From NCBI RefSeq assembly GCF_900098925.1, contig NZ_LT622359.1, positions 1 through 64,000 of the forward strand: a stretch of DNA of 64,000 nucleotides, in the 5' to 3' direction. Position numbers and translations under genes: made by a program. Below, piece by piece: positions 1 through 12,030 of the stretch; position 1 is the first letter of the stretch; the number at the start of each line of letters is the position of its first letter. The notes below the pieces were generated by a model. That model searched no databases and was not told where the DNA came from. It worked only from the letters and a program-made list of their open reading frames with translations. Origin of the DNA: Bacillus massiliglaciei. GTDB lineage: Bacteria; Bacillota; Bacilli; Bacillales; DSM-1321.

Positions 1-217
1 AGACCGTCTTTCCATCTTCCCTCATGAGAGGGAAGAAACTATCCGGTATTAGCTCCGGTTTCCCGAAGTTATCCCAGTCTTACAGGCAGGTTGCCCACGT
101 GTTACTCACCCGTCCGCCGCTAATCTCCGGGAGCAAGCTCCCTTTGATTCGCTCGACTTGCATGTATTAGGCACGCCGCCAGCGTTCGTCCTGAGCCAGG
201 ATCAAACTCTCCGAAGA
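1..217 (-). rRNA. rrs: 16S ribosomal RNA, 5' end only (partial)
   Basis: Read on the minus strand, positions 210 to 195 give the universal 16S start AGAGTTTGATCCTGGCTC, followed by the conserved GACGAACGCTGGCGGCGTGCC-type region. Only about the first 217 nt lie in the window; the gene runs off the left edge. By comparison with other 16S genes the mature 5' end should be about seven bases before AGAGTTTG, near 217. The rRNA operon follows gyrB-gyrA in the direction of fork movement, as at rrnO of B. subtilis. Confidence 0.97.
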
Positions 218-383
218 ATGTTTGACTTGCTCATAGAAGTGCTGGCATTGACATATGTCAATGGTCAACATTACTTTTTTTGAATAGTGTTAGTTCACTA
301 TATATCGTACGCTTACGCTTTGTTTTGTTCAGTTTTCAAAGAGCAATTTTCAATGCCGTTTCTTTCGGAAGCGACTTTATTAA

Positions 384-412
384 TATATCATTTCTAATAT
401 ATCTTGTCAACA
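384..412 (-). promoter_or_regulatory. rrn promoter P2 (proximal)
   Basis: On the minus strand: -35 TTGACA (412-407), a 17-nt spacer, and -10 TATATT (389-384). The transcript leader that follows contains GCTCTTTGAAAACTGAAC, typical of Bacillus 16S leaders. The perfect -35 and optimal spacing fit a strong sigma-A promoter for the rRNA operon. Confidence 0.8.
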
Positions 413-443
413 CTTTTTATTTTTTCCTCTTGCCGACTTAGTT

Positions 444-472
444 ATTGTATCTGATCTAAGCTATAAAAGCAA
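444..472 (-). promoter_or_regulatory. rrn promoter P1 (distal)
   Basis: On the minus strand: -35 TTGCTT (472-467), 17-nt spacer, -10 TACAAT (449-444), about 60 bp upstream of P2. Tandem P1/P2 promoters are usual for Bacillus rrn operons. An inverted repeat TTTCCTCTTGC / GCAAGAGGAAA (about 422-432 and 468-478) encloses this promoter; it may be part of the HD-GYP gene's 3' end signals. Confidence 0.6.
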
Positions 473-525
473 GAGGAAACTTTTATTTTATAAAAAGAAT
501 CGTAAACAAATCATCTCTTGCTCCG

Positions 526-1611
526 TCAGATGAGTTCTTCGATATACAAATCTCTGTTTTGAGCTAAATGGATCATCTCATTCGAGTCTATCACTTTAAT
601 CAAAGGTCTGGTCGATGCCGCAGCATCAATAAACATAATTTCACCGACAAGACCGTTATTCAGTCTGACTTTCCTGCCAATTGTATATTGCATAAGACCG
701 TTCACTAGAGTACGGACGACAGCGATATCAAATTTCCCGAAGCTGTCATGCATAATTAATTCCATTACTTTGAACGGCGATTGTTTTTTACGATACGTCC
801 TTTCAGATGTCATAGCATGATATACATCAGCGACCGCAATAATTTGTGAAAATGTATTCAGCTCTCCGTTTTTTTTCCTAGCCGGATAGCCAGTTCCATT
901 CATCCTCTCGTGATGTTCAAAGATGGCCATTTTCACGGAGCTCTTCAAGATAAAACTGTCTTTTATCATCTGCAGGCTGTAAATGGGATGCTGTTTGATT
1001 TCTTCGTTCTCCTGCATACTCAGCGGCATTGTCTTCTTCAATATAGAGGGAGAGACTTTTGCCATACCGCAATCCACTACACAGCCGCCCATAGTCATTT
1101 GATAGGTGTCGGCCAAGGTATAATTCATCCGCTGGGTAAGATAGCCGCTTAAAAGGCCCAGAGAAATCGCATGATGATAGATATAATCCTCCTTTGTGCT
1201 GTAATGATGGAGGGTAAATAGATCTGCTGGGTTTTTCATCGCCGTTTCGTACAGCGGAATAATAATTTCACGAATTTTGCCAACTTCGACTTTGCTGCCT
1301 GCCTGCCAATTGTGAAAAAGCTTTTTGTATTTCTGTACGGCTGTTAAATATAGCCGAATAAAATCTTTGTCCTCTTTTTCCGCGGTCTCATTTTCATAAT
1401 CCAGTATTTCTTTCGGTTTGAAGGCACTCCCATCTTTTAATGCTTTTTCTACGCTTACGTCAGTGACCAAAAAGGCATGGAGTACCTCAATTAATTCCTG
1501 ATTAAGAATGGTATTCTTCTTCATGAGGGGACGATTTAATAGTCCTTTTACTTCTTTTGCTATTATACAGCCATCCACCAATTCCCGCGTGCTCACCCTC
1601 AATTGATTCAC
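526..1611 (-). CDS. HD-GYP domain protein, degenerate metal site
   Basis: A 361-aa protein of the HD-GYP family, whose active members hydrolyse cyclic-di-GMP. The HD-GYP domain covers about residues 140-300: HH at 146-147, H208, HHERMNGTGYP at 233-243 with an intact GYP motif. The normal HDIGK box is replaced by VDCGMAK (179-185), so the first histidine of the HD pair is missing. This may abolish or change catalysis; a binding or regulatory role is possible. No membrane segment is seen. It sits alone between gyrA and the 16S gene, where B. subtilis has yaaC. The domain is certain, the activity is not. Confidence 0.85.
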   Translation of the reverse strand: MNQLRVSTRELVDGCIIAKEVKGLLNRPLMKKNTILNQELIEVLHAFLVTDVSVEKALKDGSAFKPKEILDYENETAEKEDKDFIRLYLTAVQKYKKLFHNWQAGSKVEVGKIREIIIPLYETAMKNPADLFTLHHYSTKEDYIYHHAISLGLLSGYLTQRMNYTLADTYQMTMGGCVVDCGMAKVSPSILKKTMPLSMQENEEIKQHPIYSLQMIKDSFILKSSVKMAIFEHHERMNGTGYPARKKNGELNTFSQIIAVADVYHAMTSERTYRKKQSPFKVMELIMHDSFGKFDIAVVRTLVNGLMQYTIGRKVRLNNGLVGEIMFIDAAASTRPLIKVIDSNEMIHLAQNRDLYIEELI

Positions 1612-1718
1612 CTCTATCCAGACATGTTTATAGAACTATTTTACTAAATCTTTCAAATTATTACCATCCCAAGTATGTGAAAGCAATAGAAAAGAGGACA
1701 ATTCTCTCGCCTTGAATG

Positions 1719-1757
1719 AAAAAGACATCGAGGAAAGTTCCTCGATGTCTTTTTTCG
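1719..1757. terminator. Rho-independent terminator after gyrA
   Basis: Perfect hairpin AAAAAGACATCGAGGAA / TTCCTCGATGTCTTTTT with a two-base loop. It has A/T tracts on both sides, so it can work in both directions, and lies immediately downstream of gyrA (minus strand). Confidence 0.85.
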
Positions 1758-1771
1758 ATAATCCGGGAAGA

Positions 1772-4345
1772 TTACTCTTCATCAGTTGAATCTGCTGATT
1801 CATCCTGTGTTTCTGTACTTTCGGAAGCATCCGTAGATTCGTATCCTTCGCCTTCAGCAGGTTTTTCAACCGTTACCGTTTCAATTTCTGTTTCTGTCTC
1901 TTTTTCCTCTTCTTTCTCTACAATGGCAACAGTAGAGACATATTCGTTTTCAGAGGTTTCAAGACGGATCAGTTTGACTCCTTGTGTGTTCCGTCCTGTT
2001 CGGGAGATATCATTTGCATCCATACGGATTAAAACTCCGGCAGCTGTGATCAGCATTAAATCCTGCTCAGTGCCAGAAATCGTTTTTACTGCTACAAGTT
2101 CGCCGTTCTTCTCTGTCACGTTACACGTTTTGATACCTACGCCGCCCCTGCTCTGCACTCTATATTCAGCGGCAGGTGTCCGTTTTCCGTATCCATTTTT
2201 CGTGACAATCAGAACTTCCTCATCGTCTTCCAAGATTTCCATTCCAACGACTTCATCATCATTTCTTAAAGAAATCCCTTTAACTCCTGCAGCTGTCCGG
2301 CCCATCGTCCGTACATCAGATTCAGGGAAACGGATGAGCATACCGGCCTTTGTTCCGATGATAATGTCTTTGCTTCCATCTGTAAGACGAACGGAGATTA
2401 ATTCATCCTCATCACGCAGACCTACGGCAATCAGTCCGTTATTACGGATAGAACCGAAAGAAGATAGCGTGGTCCGTTTAGAGATCCCATGCTTTGTTGT
2501 AAAGAAAAGGAAACAGTCATCTGCAAATTCCTTCACTGGAATAATAGCATTGACAAATTCGCCTTTTTCAATTTCAAGAAGGTTAATAAGCGGAAGACCT
2601 TTTGCTGTCCTGCCATATTCAGGAATTTCATATCCCTTTGCACGGTACACCTTGCCTTTATTCGTAAAGAATAAGAGCGTATCGTGGGTGGAAGTGGTCA
2701 ATAGATGGCCTACGAAGTCATCTTCATTGGTTCCCATTCCTTGAATTCCGCGGCCTCCGCGTTTTTGGCTGCGGTAGGTGGAAATAGGCAGACGCTTAAT
2801 ATAGCCATTATGAGTAAGGGTCACGATAATGGTTTCTTCCGGAATCAAGTCTTCATCCTCCAGATTTTCAAAGCCTCCGAGAAGGATTTCTGTACGGCGG
2901 CTGTCATTGAAGCGTTCCTTGATTTCCGTCAGTTCCTCACGGATGATTTCTAACACTTTTTCCTCATCTGCAAGAATGGCCTTTAATTCAGCAATCAGAG
3001 CCATCAAATTTTTATATTCTTCTTCAATCTTTTCTCTTTCCAGTCCGGTCAGACGCTGCAAACGCATATCCAAGATTGCCTGTGCCTGCTTTTCAGAAAG
3101 ATTAAATTGTGTCATTAATCCTTCCCGTGCAATATCGGTTGTCTGGGAACCTCTGATAAGTGCGATGACCGCATCCAGGTTGTCCAGTGCAATTCGCAGT
3201 CCTTCCAGAATATGAGCACGCGCTTCCGCTTTTCTTAATTCAAACTCGGTGCGTCGGCGAATAACGACTTTCTGGTGTTCTAAGTAATGAAAGAGGATTT
3301 GCTTCAAATTCAGTACTTTTGGCTGGCCATCTACAAGAGCAAGCAGGTTAATTCCGAAGCTTGTCTGCATCGCTGTATGCTTATACAGGTTATTCAAAAT
3401 AACGCTGGAATTCGCATCGCGGCGGATTTCCATGACAATCCTCATTCCGCTGCGGTCTGATTCATCACGCAGGTCGGTAATTCCTTCAATCCGCTTATCA
3501 CGAACCAATTCTGCAATTTTCTCAATCAGTCTTGCCTTGTTGACCTGATAAGGAATTTCACTGACAATGAGGACCTCTTTGCCATTAGACTTCTGTTCAA
3601 CATCAACTTTGGCCCGCAGTGTGATGGAGCCTTTTCCCGTTTCATAAGCTTTGCGGATTCCGCTTTTTCCAAGAATCATACCGGCTGTTGGGAAATCCGG
3701 GCCCGGAATGACTTCCATCAGTTCAGGAATGGTGATATCCGGGTTTTTGCTGAGAGCAAGCACACCGTCAATGACCTCGCCGAGCTGGTGCGGAGGAATA
3801 TTCGTTGCCATGCCGACCGCAATTCCAGAAGAACCATTCACTAAAAGGTTAGGAAAGCGGGCTGGAAGTACAACAGGTTCTTTTTCAGAGCCATCATAGT
3901 TTTCACGATAATCGATTGTATCCTTGTTAAGGTCACGGACGAGTTCCATCGAAATTTTAGACATTCTTGCCTCTGTATAACGCATCGCAGCGGCAGGATC
4001 GCCATCGACTGATCCGAAGTTTCCGTGTCCGTCAACAAGCATGTAGCGATAGTTGAAAGGCTGAGCCATCCGGACCATCGTTTCATAAACAGCTGAGTCT
4101 CCGTGCGGATGGTACTTACCAATAACCTCCCCTGTAATACGGGCCGATTTTTTAAACGGTTTATCTGATGTCATTCCTAAATCGTTCATCGCATAGAGAA
4201 TTCTTCGGTGAACAGGTTTCATTCCGTCCCGAACATCGGGAAGCGCCCTTGAAACTATTACGCTCATTGAATAATCAAGGAATGAGGTACGCATCTCCTT
4301 GCTTATATTAATTTCTTTAATATTGGATCTTTCACTTTCTGACAT
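1772..4345 (-). CDS. gyrA: DNA gyrase subunit A
   Basis: Breakage-reunion subunit of gyrase, 857 aa, which with GyrB introduces negative supercoils. The N-terminal winged-helix and tower domains hold the catalytic tyrosine in [10 protein letters not shown] (Y123). The quinolone-determining stretch [10 protein letters not shown] keeps wild-type Ser84 and Glu88. The C-terminal beta-pinwheel includes the GyrA box QKRGGRGI (around residue 530). The last ~45 residues form an acidic E/T/S-rich tail (starting VEKEEEKE), longer than in many orthologues. The start is supported by GGAGGT about 9 nt upstream. It follows gyrB by 90 bp on the same strand. Confidence 0.98.
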   Translation of the reverse strand: MSESERSNIKEINISKEMRTSFLDYSMSVIVSRALPDVRDGMKPVHRRILYAMNDLGMTSDKPFKKSARITGEVIGKYHPHGDSAVYETMVRMAQPFNYRYMLVDGHGNFGSVDGDPAAAMRYTEARMSKISMELVRDLNKDTIDYRENYDGSEKEPVVLPARFPNLLVNGSSGIAVGMATNIPPHQLGEVIDGVLALSKNPDITIPELMEVIPGPDFPTAGMILGKSGIRKAYETGKGSITLRAKVDVEQKSNGKEVLIVSEIPYQVNKARLIEKIAELVRDKRIEGITDLRDESDRSGMRIVMEIRRDANSSVILNNLYKHTAMQTSFGINLLALVDGQPKVLNLKQILFHYLEHQKVVIRRRTEFELRKAEARAHILEGLRIALDNLDAVIALIRGSQTTDIAREGLMTQFNLSEKQAQAILDMRLQRLTGLEREKIEEEYKNLMALIAELKAILADEEKVLEIIREELTEIKERFNDSRRTEILLGGFENLEDEDLIPEETIIVTLTHNGYIKRLPISTYRSQKRGGRGIQGMGTNEDDFVGHLLTTSTHDTLLFFTNKGKVYRAKGYEIPEYGRTAKGLPLINLLEIEKGEFVNAIIPVKEFADDCFLFFTTKHGISKRTTLSSFGSIRNNGLIAVGLRDEDELISVRLTDGSKDIIIGTKAGMLIRFPESDVRTMGRTAAGVKGISLRNDDEVVGMEILEDDEEVLIVTKNGYGKRTPAAEYRVQSRGGVGIKTCNVTEKNGELVAVKTISGTEQDLMLITAAGVLIRMDANDISRTGRNTQGVKLIRLETSENEYVSTVAIVEKEEEKETETEIETVTVEKPAEGEGYESTDASESTETQDESADSTDEE

Positions 4346-4400
4346 GGAGCCAACCTCCTTTATAAAACATGTATAAGAACAGTCTCTTTAAGATATAAAG

Positions 4401-4428
4401 AACAGGATAGGATACTGCCTATCCTGTT
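4401..4428 (-). terminator. Hairpin between gyrB and gyrA
   Basis: Perfect 11-bp inverted repeat AACAGGATAGG / CCTATCCTGTT with a 6-nt loop, just after gyrB. On the minus strand it is followed only by CTTTATATC, so it is a weak terminator or attenuator at best. The long T-run lies on the other side, in the plus direction. Confidence 0.5.
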
Positions 4429-4435
4429 TCCTTTT

Positions 4436-6370
<1,935 letters not shown>

Positions 6371-6438
6371 CTACACTTTTCTAATGTCATTCCATTCTGT
6401 AATAAGTCGTACAGCTGACTGCTGATTTCATCCTTCAT

Positions 6439-6690
6439 CTATTCATCGATCATAACAGCCTGCTGCTGTGATCGTTTATTCAGGGTAGCCGTGGCGAAAG
6501 GTGAATAATAAATTTGCTTCTCCGTCACCACGATGGATTTAACCGATTTCTTCGTAAGACTGGAGATGAAGTCTCCCTTTTTCTGCAGGTATTCATCCAT
6601 GATTGGAGAGGACAGAAGCAGCTTTTTATCAAGAATCGCGATGATTTCCTTGGTATTGACCAGGATATCGTCGCCAATATGCAGATACAT
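6439..6690 (-). CDS. remB: Extracellular matrix regulator RemB
   Basis: Small 83-aa protein starting MYLHIGDDILVNTKE. It matches the RemB/YaaB family, found between recF and gyrB in Bacillus and paralogous to the DNA-binding RemA that activates biofilm matrix genes. The start has GAGGTG eight bases upstream. It follows recF by 12 bp, so it is probably co-transcribed with recF and gyrB. The role of RemB is less well established than that of RemA. Confidence 0.88.
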   Translation of the reverse strand: MYLHIGDDILVNTKEIIAILDKKLLLSSPIMDEYLQKKGDFISSLTKKSVKSIVVTEKQIYYSPFATATLNKRSQQQAVMIDE

Positions 6691-6702
6691 ACATTCACCT
6701 CA

Positions 6703-7821
6703 TCATTTCACCTTGATTATTGAGCCCTGTGTCACGTGAAACGTTGATGCTTCTTTCAGTGTCTGATGATCAATCCCATCCACAGAAGTCGTTGTGACAA
6801 AGGTCTGCACCTTGCCTTGAATCGTATTGAGCAAATGAGACTGCCTGAAATCATCCAATTCTGAAAGGACATCATCCAATAATAAAATGGGATACTCTCC
6901 TACCTCAGACTGAATTAATTCAATTTCGGCAAGCTTCAGGGATAAAGCGGTTGTCCGCTGCTGTCCCTGTGAACCAAAATGCTGAACATCGCGGCCGTTT
7001 ACTAAAAAGACTAGATCATCTCTGTGCGGTCCGGCTAACGTGACGCCCCGTTCGATTTCTCTTGCTTTTATTTTATCAAATTTTTCCGTGAATACTTCTA
7101 TCATTTTCGTCAAAGCCATGGATTCTGATACATCCAGAGAAGGTTTATATTCTATTTTTAATGATTCCAGGCCCCGGGAGATCCCATGATGGATCGGTTC
7201 AGCCCAGCCTTGAAGCATGGAAAGAAAATGATACCTTCTTTCGACAATTTTCGCTGCATATTGAATAAATTGCTCCGTTAAGACATCAAGCATGGTCGTA
7301 TCCGATTGTTTTTTCGTCTGCAGAAGTTTAAGATAATGATTTCTTTGCTGAAGGATTTTCTGGTATTGGCTCATGTCATAAAGATAGACGGCAGAAACCT
7401 GGCCAATTTCCATGTCGATAAACCGCCGTCTCACTTGCGGGCTGCCCTTAACCAGATTCAGATCCTCCGGGGCAAACATGACCACATTCATATTGCCGAC
7501 ATACTGACTCAATTTCTGCTGTTCAATATGATTGCTCTTGGCCTTTTTTCCTTTTTTGGAAATCACTAATTCCAAAGGGATTGACGTATTTCTTTTTTGA
7601 ACCCTTCCCTCTATTTTAGCATACTCCTCATCCCAGCGAATAAGTTCTTTATCGTTGGAGGTGCGGTGCGATTTAGCCATTGCCAAAACAAAGATTGATT
7701 CCATAACATTGGTTTTCCCTTGGGCATTCTCACCTAAAATGACATTTACCTTGTTTTCAAAGGTCATGTCCAGCTCTTCATAATTGCGGTAGTTTTTTAA
7801 CTTGATCTGTTCAATATGCAT
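6703..7821 (-). CDS. recF: DNA replication and repair protein RecF
   Basis: SMC-like ATPase (372 aa) that helps load RecA on gapped DNA. Walker A is [13 protein letters not shown] (residues 30-42). The ABC signature is [15 protein letters not shown] and Walker B is [13 protein letters not shown], in the usual order, and the length is normal for RecF. It lies between yaaA (22 bp upstream) and remB. Its 3' end carries a parS-like site, listed separately. Confidence 0.97.
   Translation of the reverse strand: MHIEQIKLKNYRNYEELDMTFENKVNVILGENAQGKTNVMESIFVLAMAKSHRTSNDKELIRWDEEYAKIEGRVQKRNTSIPLELVISKKGKKAKSNHIEQQKLSQYVGNMNVVMFAPEDLNLVKGSPQVRRRFIDMEIGQVSAVYLYDMSQYQKILQQRNHYLKLLQTKKQSDTTMLDVLTEQFIQYAAKIVERRYHFLSMLQGWAEPIHHGISRGLESLKIEYKPSLDVSESMALTKMIEVFTEKFDKIKAREIERGVTLAGPHRDDLVFLVNGRDVQHFGSQGQQRTTALSLKLAEIELIQSEVGEYPILLLDDVLSELDDFRQSHLLNTIQGKVQTFVTTTSVDGIDHQTLKEASTFHVTQGSIIKVK
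6728..6743. promoter_or_regulatory. parS-like site in the 3' end of recF
   Basis: TGTGTCACGTGAAACG matches the ParB/Spo0J consensus TGTTNCACGTGAAACA at all but two of its 16 positions (counting N as a match), and the central CACGTG is intact. Confidence 0.55.
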
Positions 7822-7843
7822 AGTTTGGCCGCATCCTTTGGCG

Positions 7844-8071
7844 TCAGCCAGTAATCATGTAAGACCCGAATCCCGGTATCTCGATTTTGTCACCAATTCT
7901 CAGCTTTCTTCCTCGTCGAACATCGAGCTCACCATTTATAAAAATTTCATGTTCACTCAAAAACCATTTGGCCATGCCGCCGCTTTGAATAATATCAGCC
8001 AATTTTAAAAATTGGCCAAGCGTAATATATTCAGTGCTTATTTTTACTTCAGTCATCCGTTCTTCACTCAT
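7844..8071 (-). CDS. yaaA: S4-domain RNA-binding protein YaaA
   Basis: A 75-aa single S4 domain protein. It contains the family core [20 protein letters not shown] and [10 protein letters not shown] and matches Bacillus YaaA between dnaN and recF. S4 domains bind structured RNA; a role in 50S subunit assembly has been proposed for YaaA. The second methionine (8056) is an alternative start, since no strong ribosome site favours the first. Confidence 0.92.
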   Translation of the reverse strand: MSEERMTEVKISTEYITLGQFLKLADIIQSGGMAKWFLSEHEIFINGELDVRRGRKLRIGDKIEIPGFGSYMITG

Positions 8072-8193
8072 TTCTAAGTAATCTCTAATACTTTATTTTA
8101 CTAAATATTTCTCTTTAATACAAAGTATTGCTTCAATATCGCTAAAAACGAACATTTTCCAAGGGGTTTTTGTCAAAGAGGGATGGAGGAATG

Positions 8194-8225
8194 AAAAAAA
8201 CAAGGCCTTCAAAACAGAAGACCTT
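8194..8225 (-). terminator. Terminator after dnaN
   Basis: Read on the minus strand: AAGGTCTTC, loop TGTTTT, GAAGGCCTT, then GTTTTTTT. The stem has one G-T pair and starts 23 bp past the dnaN stop codon. Confidence 0.8.
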
Positions 8226-8247
8226 GTCTGCATCTATCTTTTTTTCT

Positions 8248-9384
8248 TTAATATGTTCTTACAGGAAGAATCAATTGGAGCATGGAACTGTCATTCAGCG
8301 GTCTGATGACAAACGGACGCATAGCCCCTGTAAAACTGATATGGATATCTGTCCCTTCAAGAGCTTTCAAAGCATCCATTACAAACTTAGCACTGAAGGA
8401 AATTTTCAAGTCTTCCCCTTCAACTGATTCAGCTTGAACTTCTTCAATTACTTTCCCAATCTCAGGTGTATTGGAAGATACTTCGACTACTCCGCTCTCC
8501 AAAGTAGAAAGTTTCACGACATTATTCCGTCCTTCCCTTGCTAATAACGAAGCCCGGTCAATTGCCTGAAGAAAATCTTTAGTGTGGACGGTTATATCTG
8601 TTTTACTGTCGGCTGGAATAAGACGGGAAGTATCCGGATAATTCCCTTCGAGCAAACGGGAATAGAACAAAAGATTTTTCGCTTTAAACAACACTTGATT
8701 ATCTGTAATGACCATTTCAATTAAATCCGTTGTGTCATCCAAAATTTTGCTTAATTCATTAAGACTTTTCCCTGGGATGACCACACTGTATGTTCCATCG
8801 ATCCTTGTTTCAATCTTCGCCTTTCTCATCGCAAGCCGATGGCTGTCTGTTGCAATACAGGTCAATTCATCATTTTCGACCTTCAAGTTTACACCTGTCA
8901 AGATAGGGCGTGTTTCTGAGGCGGACACTGCAAAAACCGTTTGTCTGATCAAGGTTTTCAATAAATCCGTCGGCAGTTTAAAAATATTTTCTTCTTCAAT
9001 GATAGGGAGATGAGGATATTCTTCAGGATCTAACCCATTTAAGTTGAATTCAGCTTTTCCTGAACGAATAATGGTTTGAAAATTGCTCTGAACATCAATT
9101 TCAACGGTGTCCATCGGCAATTTTTTTACAATTTCACTGAAAAAACGAGCATTTAATACAATATCTCCCGTTGATTGAATTTCTGCAATTTCTTCTCCTT
9201 CTTCTTCAGCGGGTATGAAGGATTGAATCGAGATATCTGAATCGCTTCCTGTTAATGTGATTCCTTCAGTTGTTACATTGATTTTAATCCCGGTCAAAAT
9301 AGGAATCGTTGTTCTGGATGTTATGGCTTTTAAGACTTCTTGTACACTATGGACCAATTTATCACGCTGAATGGTAAATTTCAT
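8248..9384 (-). CDS. dnaN: DNA polymerase III beta subunit (sliding clamp)
   Basis: Ring-shaped processivity clamp, 378 aa, loaded on DNA at the fork. It is near-identical in pattern to Bacillus DnaN: begins MKFTIQRDKLVHS, contains SRTTIPILTGIKI, YPDTSRLIP and ASLLAREGRNNVVKL, and ends LILPVRTY. I start at the second ATG (9384): GGAGG stands one base from the first ATG but seven from this one, and MKF is the usual N-terminus. It is separated from dnaA by the origin segment with DnaA boxes. Confidence 0.98.
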   Translation of the reverse strand: MKFTIQRDKLVHSVQEVLKAITSRTTIPILTGIKINVTTEGITLTGSDSDISIQSFIPAEEEGEEIAEIQSTGDIVLNARFFSEIVKKLPMDTVEIDVQSNFQTIIRSGKAEFNLNGLDPEEYPHLPIIEEENIFKLPTDLLKTLIRQTVFAVSASETRPILTGVNLKVENDELTCIATDSHRLAMRKAKIETRIDGTYSVVIPGKSLNELSKILDDTTDLIEMVITDNQVLFKAKNLLFYSRLLEGNYPDTSRLIPADSKTDITVHTKDFLQAIDRASLLAREGRNNVVKLSTLESGVVEVSSNTPEIGKVIEEVQAESVEGEDLKISFSAKFVMDALKALEGTDIHISFTGAMRPFVIRPLNDSSMLQLILPVRTY

Positions 9385-9418
9385 GTTCATGCCTCCAATT
9401 AACGTTTGATGAATGAAT

Positions 9419-9560
9419 GAATATATATATTATTATTTTAAAAAAACAGTAGTAATAGTAATAGGGCTTGTGAGTATGTGGATAACCATATGAAACGTAA
9501 GGAAAAACAGTCTATCCACATGTGGATAGACTGTGCGTAAGTATGAATAAGTTATTCACA
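9419..9560. promoter_or_regulatory. oriC: oriC, unwinding half (dnaA-dnaN intergenic)
   Basis: The AT-rich stretch 9419-9447 is followed by the triplet run TAGTAATAGTAATAG (9450-9464), which resembles the DnaA-trio element, then by DnaA boxes: TGTGGATAA (9477-9485), an inverted pair CTATCCACA/TGTGGATAG (9512-9529), TGTGCGTAA (9532-9540) and TTATTCACA (9552-9560). Order AT-rich, trios, boxes is that of the B. subtilis unwinding region. Replication should start here. Confidence 0.85.
9507..9534 (-). terminator. 28-bp perfect palindrome: dnaA terminator containing two DnaA boxes
   Basis: Each half is ACAGTCTATCCACA and its complement, with no mismatches. On the minus strand it is followed by TTTTTCC, so it can end dnaA transcription. 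The centre is two back-to-back DnaA boxes, so the same site may also be bound by DnaA. Confidence 0.6.
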
Positions 9561-9573
9561 TAATTCAGAGCTA

Positions 9574-10917
9574 TTACATTTTCAATTGTTCTTGAATTTC
9601 TTTGATCTGCCTTTGCAGCAGAGCATCCGTTTGGATGAGTTTTGATATTTTTTCATGTGCATGGATGACTGTTGTATGATCCCGTCCGCCAAACTCATCG
9701 CCAATCTTCGGAAGAGAGGAGTCGGTCATTTCCCGCGATAAATACATCGCAATCTGCCGCGGAAAGGCAACAGACTTGGTGCGCTTCTTTGCCTTAAAAT
9801 CTTCCAGCTTGACGCTGAAATGTTCACCGACCGTCTTCTGAATTTCCAATATAGTAATCATTTTAGGACTGGAGTTCGGAATAATATCTTTTAAGGCTTC
9901 TGCTGCAAGATCAGCATTAATATCCTTATTAATCAAAGAGGAATAAGCAACGATTCTTATGAGCGCCCCTTCTAATTCGCGGATATTAGAATCAATCTGA
10001 TTTGCAATATAGAGCATAACCTCATTAGGAATATCAAGCCCTTCTGCTTTTGCTTTTTTACGAAGGATGGCAATCCTGGTTTCTAAGTCAGGCGGAGTGA
10101 TATCCGTTATAAGCCCCCATTCAAAGCGCGAACGCAGCCGGTCTTCCAGTGTCGGAATTTCTTTTGGCGGCCGATCGCTGGAAATGACGATTTGCTTGCT
10201 TTCTTCATGAAGAGCATTAAAAGTATGGAAAAATTCTTCCTGTGTCGATTCTTTTCCGGCTAAAAACTGAATATCATCTATTAATAAAACATCGATACTT
10301 CGGTATTTATCTCTGAATTCTCCCGTTTTGTTATCGCGGATAGAATTAATAAATTCATTCGTAAACTTTTCGGAAGACAGATATACGACCTTTGCCTGAG
10401 GGTTATGCTCAAGTACATAGTGTCCGATTGCATGCATAAGATGGGTCTTTCCAAGACCGACGCCCCCATAAATAAATAGAGGATTGTAGGCTTTGGCCGG
10501 AGCCTCAGCAACAGCTAAAGAAGCTGCATGGGCAAACCGGTTTCCAGAACCGATAACAAATGTATCAAAGGTGTTTTTTGTGTTTAATACATTTTGCTGA
10601 AATTCATTTTGTTCCTGTTTTTTCGGTTTTTTGACTGGAGGCGGCGGATTTAAGCCGTCATTGTCCTGATTGGGAGGTATGATGAATTTGGCTTCCAGCT
10701 CCTCGCCAGTCAATTCAAGCAGAACCTCAGCAACAAGATGAGAATATCTTTCTTCAAGCCAGTCGCGTGCAAACTCATTGGGAGCTGTAACGGTCAGGGT
10801 GTCTCCCTGAAGAAGATAAGCTTTTGTTGATTTCAGCCAGGTTTCGAAGCTGGGCTTACTCACTTTTTTCTCCATTTTCGATAAGGCCTGTTTCCAGAGT
10901 CCCTCGATATTTTCCAA
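9574..10917 (-). CDS. dnaA: Chromosomal replication initiator DnaA
   Basis: AAA+ ATPase that binds DnaA boxes and melts oriC; 447 aa. Walker [14 protein letters not shown] and Walker [13 protein letters not shown] lie mid-protein. The C-terminal helix-turn-helix has [21 protein letters not shown] start at TTG 10917 ([10 protein letters not shown]): it has AAGGAGGG eight bases upstream, and B. subtilis DnaA begins MENILDLWNQ. The 54 extra codons further upstream have no homologous sequence. DnaA probably represses its own gene through the boxes upstream. Confidence 0.98.
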   Translation of the reverse strand: MENIEGLWKQALSKMEKKVSKPSFETWLKSTKAYLLQGDTLTVTAPNEFARDWLEERYSHLVAEVLLELTGEELEAKFIIPPNQDNDGLNPPPPVKKPKKQEQNEFQQNVLNTKNTFDTFVIGSGNRFAHAASLAVAEAPAKAYNPLFIYGGVGLGKTHLMHAIGHYVLEHNPQAKVVYLSSEKFTNEFINSIRDNKTGEFRDKYRSIDVLLIDDIQFLAGKESTQEEFFHTFNALHEESKQIVISSDRPPKEIPTLEDRLRSRFEWGLITDITPPDLETRIAILRKKAKAEGLDIPNEVMLYIANQIDSNIRELEGALIRIVAYSSLINKDINADLAAEALKDIIPNSSPKMITILEIQKTVGEHFSVKLEDFKAKKRTKSVAFPRQIAMYLSREMTDSSLPKIGDEFGGRDHTTVIHAHEKISKLIQTDALLQRQIKEIQEQLKM

Positions 10918-11149
10918 GCGGATCCCTCCTTTTCGCAAGATTTCATAAAACCGGATAAAGACACAAAGAAACCCATCGGATTGCTGTTTTTTTACAATGT
11001 CCAGCAATAGTTCGGTGAGTCCAAACATGTAAGATTTATGATCAGTATTTATTTGTAGAAATTTTGTATAACTCCGCATACAGGCGGCTTATTTTCATCA
11101 ACAGCTATCCTAGAAAAATATATAATAAGGAATAAATATGGGTTTTCGA

Positions 11150-11427
11150 CAATATCCACGTATTGTGGACAAATTCATATTCACAAGCTGAATAAACTAT
11201 CCACAAGTTATCAACAGTCTGTGGATAAACGCACCCTGTTGATAAAGTTATCAAGAGTGAAAACACAAATATAATATCAGATATTCGTATGGGTTGCAAT
11301 GGAATTATAAAGATTATCCACAATACCCTAAAGCTGTTGAGAAAAACTTTTCCACAGGGGAAAGTATGTGTAGAAGTGGTTGAATAAGCATGTGGATAGA
11401 GGAAAAACCTGTCGAATTTTATCCACA
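11150..11427. promoter_or_regulatory. oriC: oriC, upstream DnaA-box cluster
   Basis: Dense DnaA boxes upstream of dnaA: perfect TTATCCACA at 11314-11322 and 11419-11427, TGTGGATAA at 11220-11228, and near matches at 11177 (ATATTCACA), 11197 (CTATCCACA), 11208 (TTATCAACA), 11237 (TGTTGATAA) and 11391 (TGTGGATAG). With the dnaA-dnaN segment it makes a bipartite origin. The rest of the gap, 11428-11820, is AT-rich and I see no gene in it. Confidence 0.85.
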
Positions 11428-11820
11428 GCAAGGGGATGAATAAGAAAAGGCCAACAATTGAAGAATGGTCCTGATGAGGAGAAAAGGAAATTGCTGCGAC
11501 AATAAATCCGTTTGGAAGACAGCTTGATTTTTTAGAATAAAAGATTTTCCTATACAAAAGGATTTGCGGGAATTGTAAGATGATAACGGCAAAAAACATA
11601 GAAAAGATATCCTCTTTTTTTACGAAGGAGAAAAATACCTATACCGAATATATGAAAAATCCTTTACAATTATGTAGGAAAAAGAAAAAGATGCACTGAG
11701 ATACCAATTAGACCTTTTTAACAAAGTTTGCTGTTTTTTCTTTAAAGCAGATCTATTCAGGATAAACGGCATTATCTATAAGAACAAAAGATACAAGAAG
11801 TAAAAAAATCGGGAATAAGG

Positions 11821-11850
11821 TTGACATTTAGTGGTACACATTTATATAAT
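11821..11850 (+). promoter_or_regulatory. rpmH promoter
   Basis: TTGACA (11821-11826), 18-nt spacer, TATAAT (11845-11850). Both hexamers are consensus sigma-A, which fits high expression of a ribosomal protein gene. Confidence 0.85.
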
Positions 11851-11895
11851 CATAAAGACTGTCTTTAACTGTTATTCCTCAGGGAGGTGTCATAT

Positions 11896-12030
11896 ATGAA
11901 AAGAACTTATCAACCGAATACACGTAAACATAGCAAAGTTCACGGATTCCGTGCGAGAATGAGCACGAAAAACGGACGTAGAGTTTTAGCTGCACGTCGC
12001 CGCAAGGGCAGAAAAGTATTATCTGCATAG
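11896..12030 (+). CDS. rpmH: 50S ribosomal protein L34
   Basis: Very basic 44-aa protein of standard L34 length. It begins [19 protein letters not shown], ends KGRKVLSA and contains [23 protein letters not shown] lies just before the ATG. L34 is a late-assembling 50S protein. The gene is first in the plus-strand arm from oriC and has its own promoter and a terminator directly after the stop. Confidence 0.98.
   Translation: MKRTYQPNTRKHSKVHGFRARMSTKNGRRVLAARRRKGRKVLSA

Noticed and set aside
1716..2744. Long plus-strand open frame (342 codons) opposite gyrA
   Set aside because: Serine-rich, no ribosome site and no family match; it is the mirror of the acidic and codon-biased gyrA 3' end.
11105..11599. 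164-codon minus-strand frame across the origin
   Set aside because: It covers the DnaA-box cluster, has no ribosome site and its composition follows the repeated boxes; non-coding oriC DNA.
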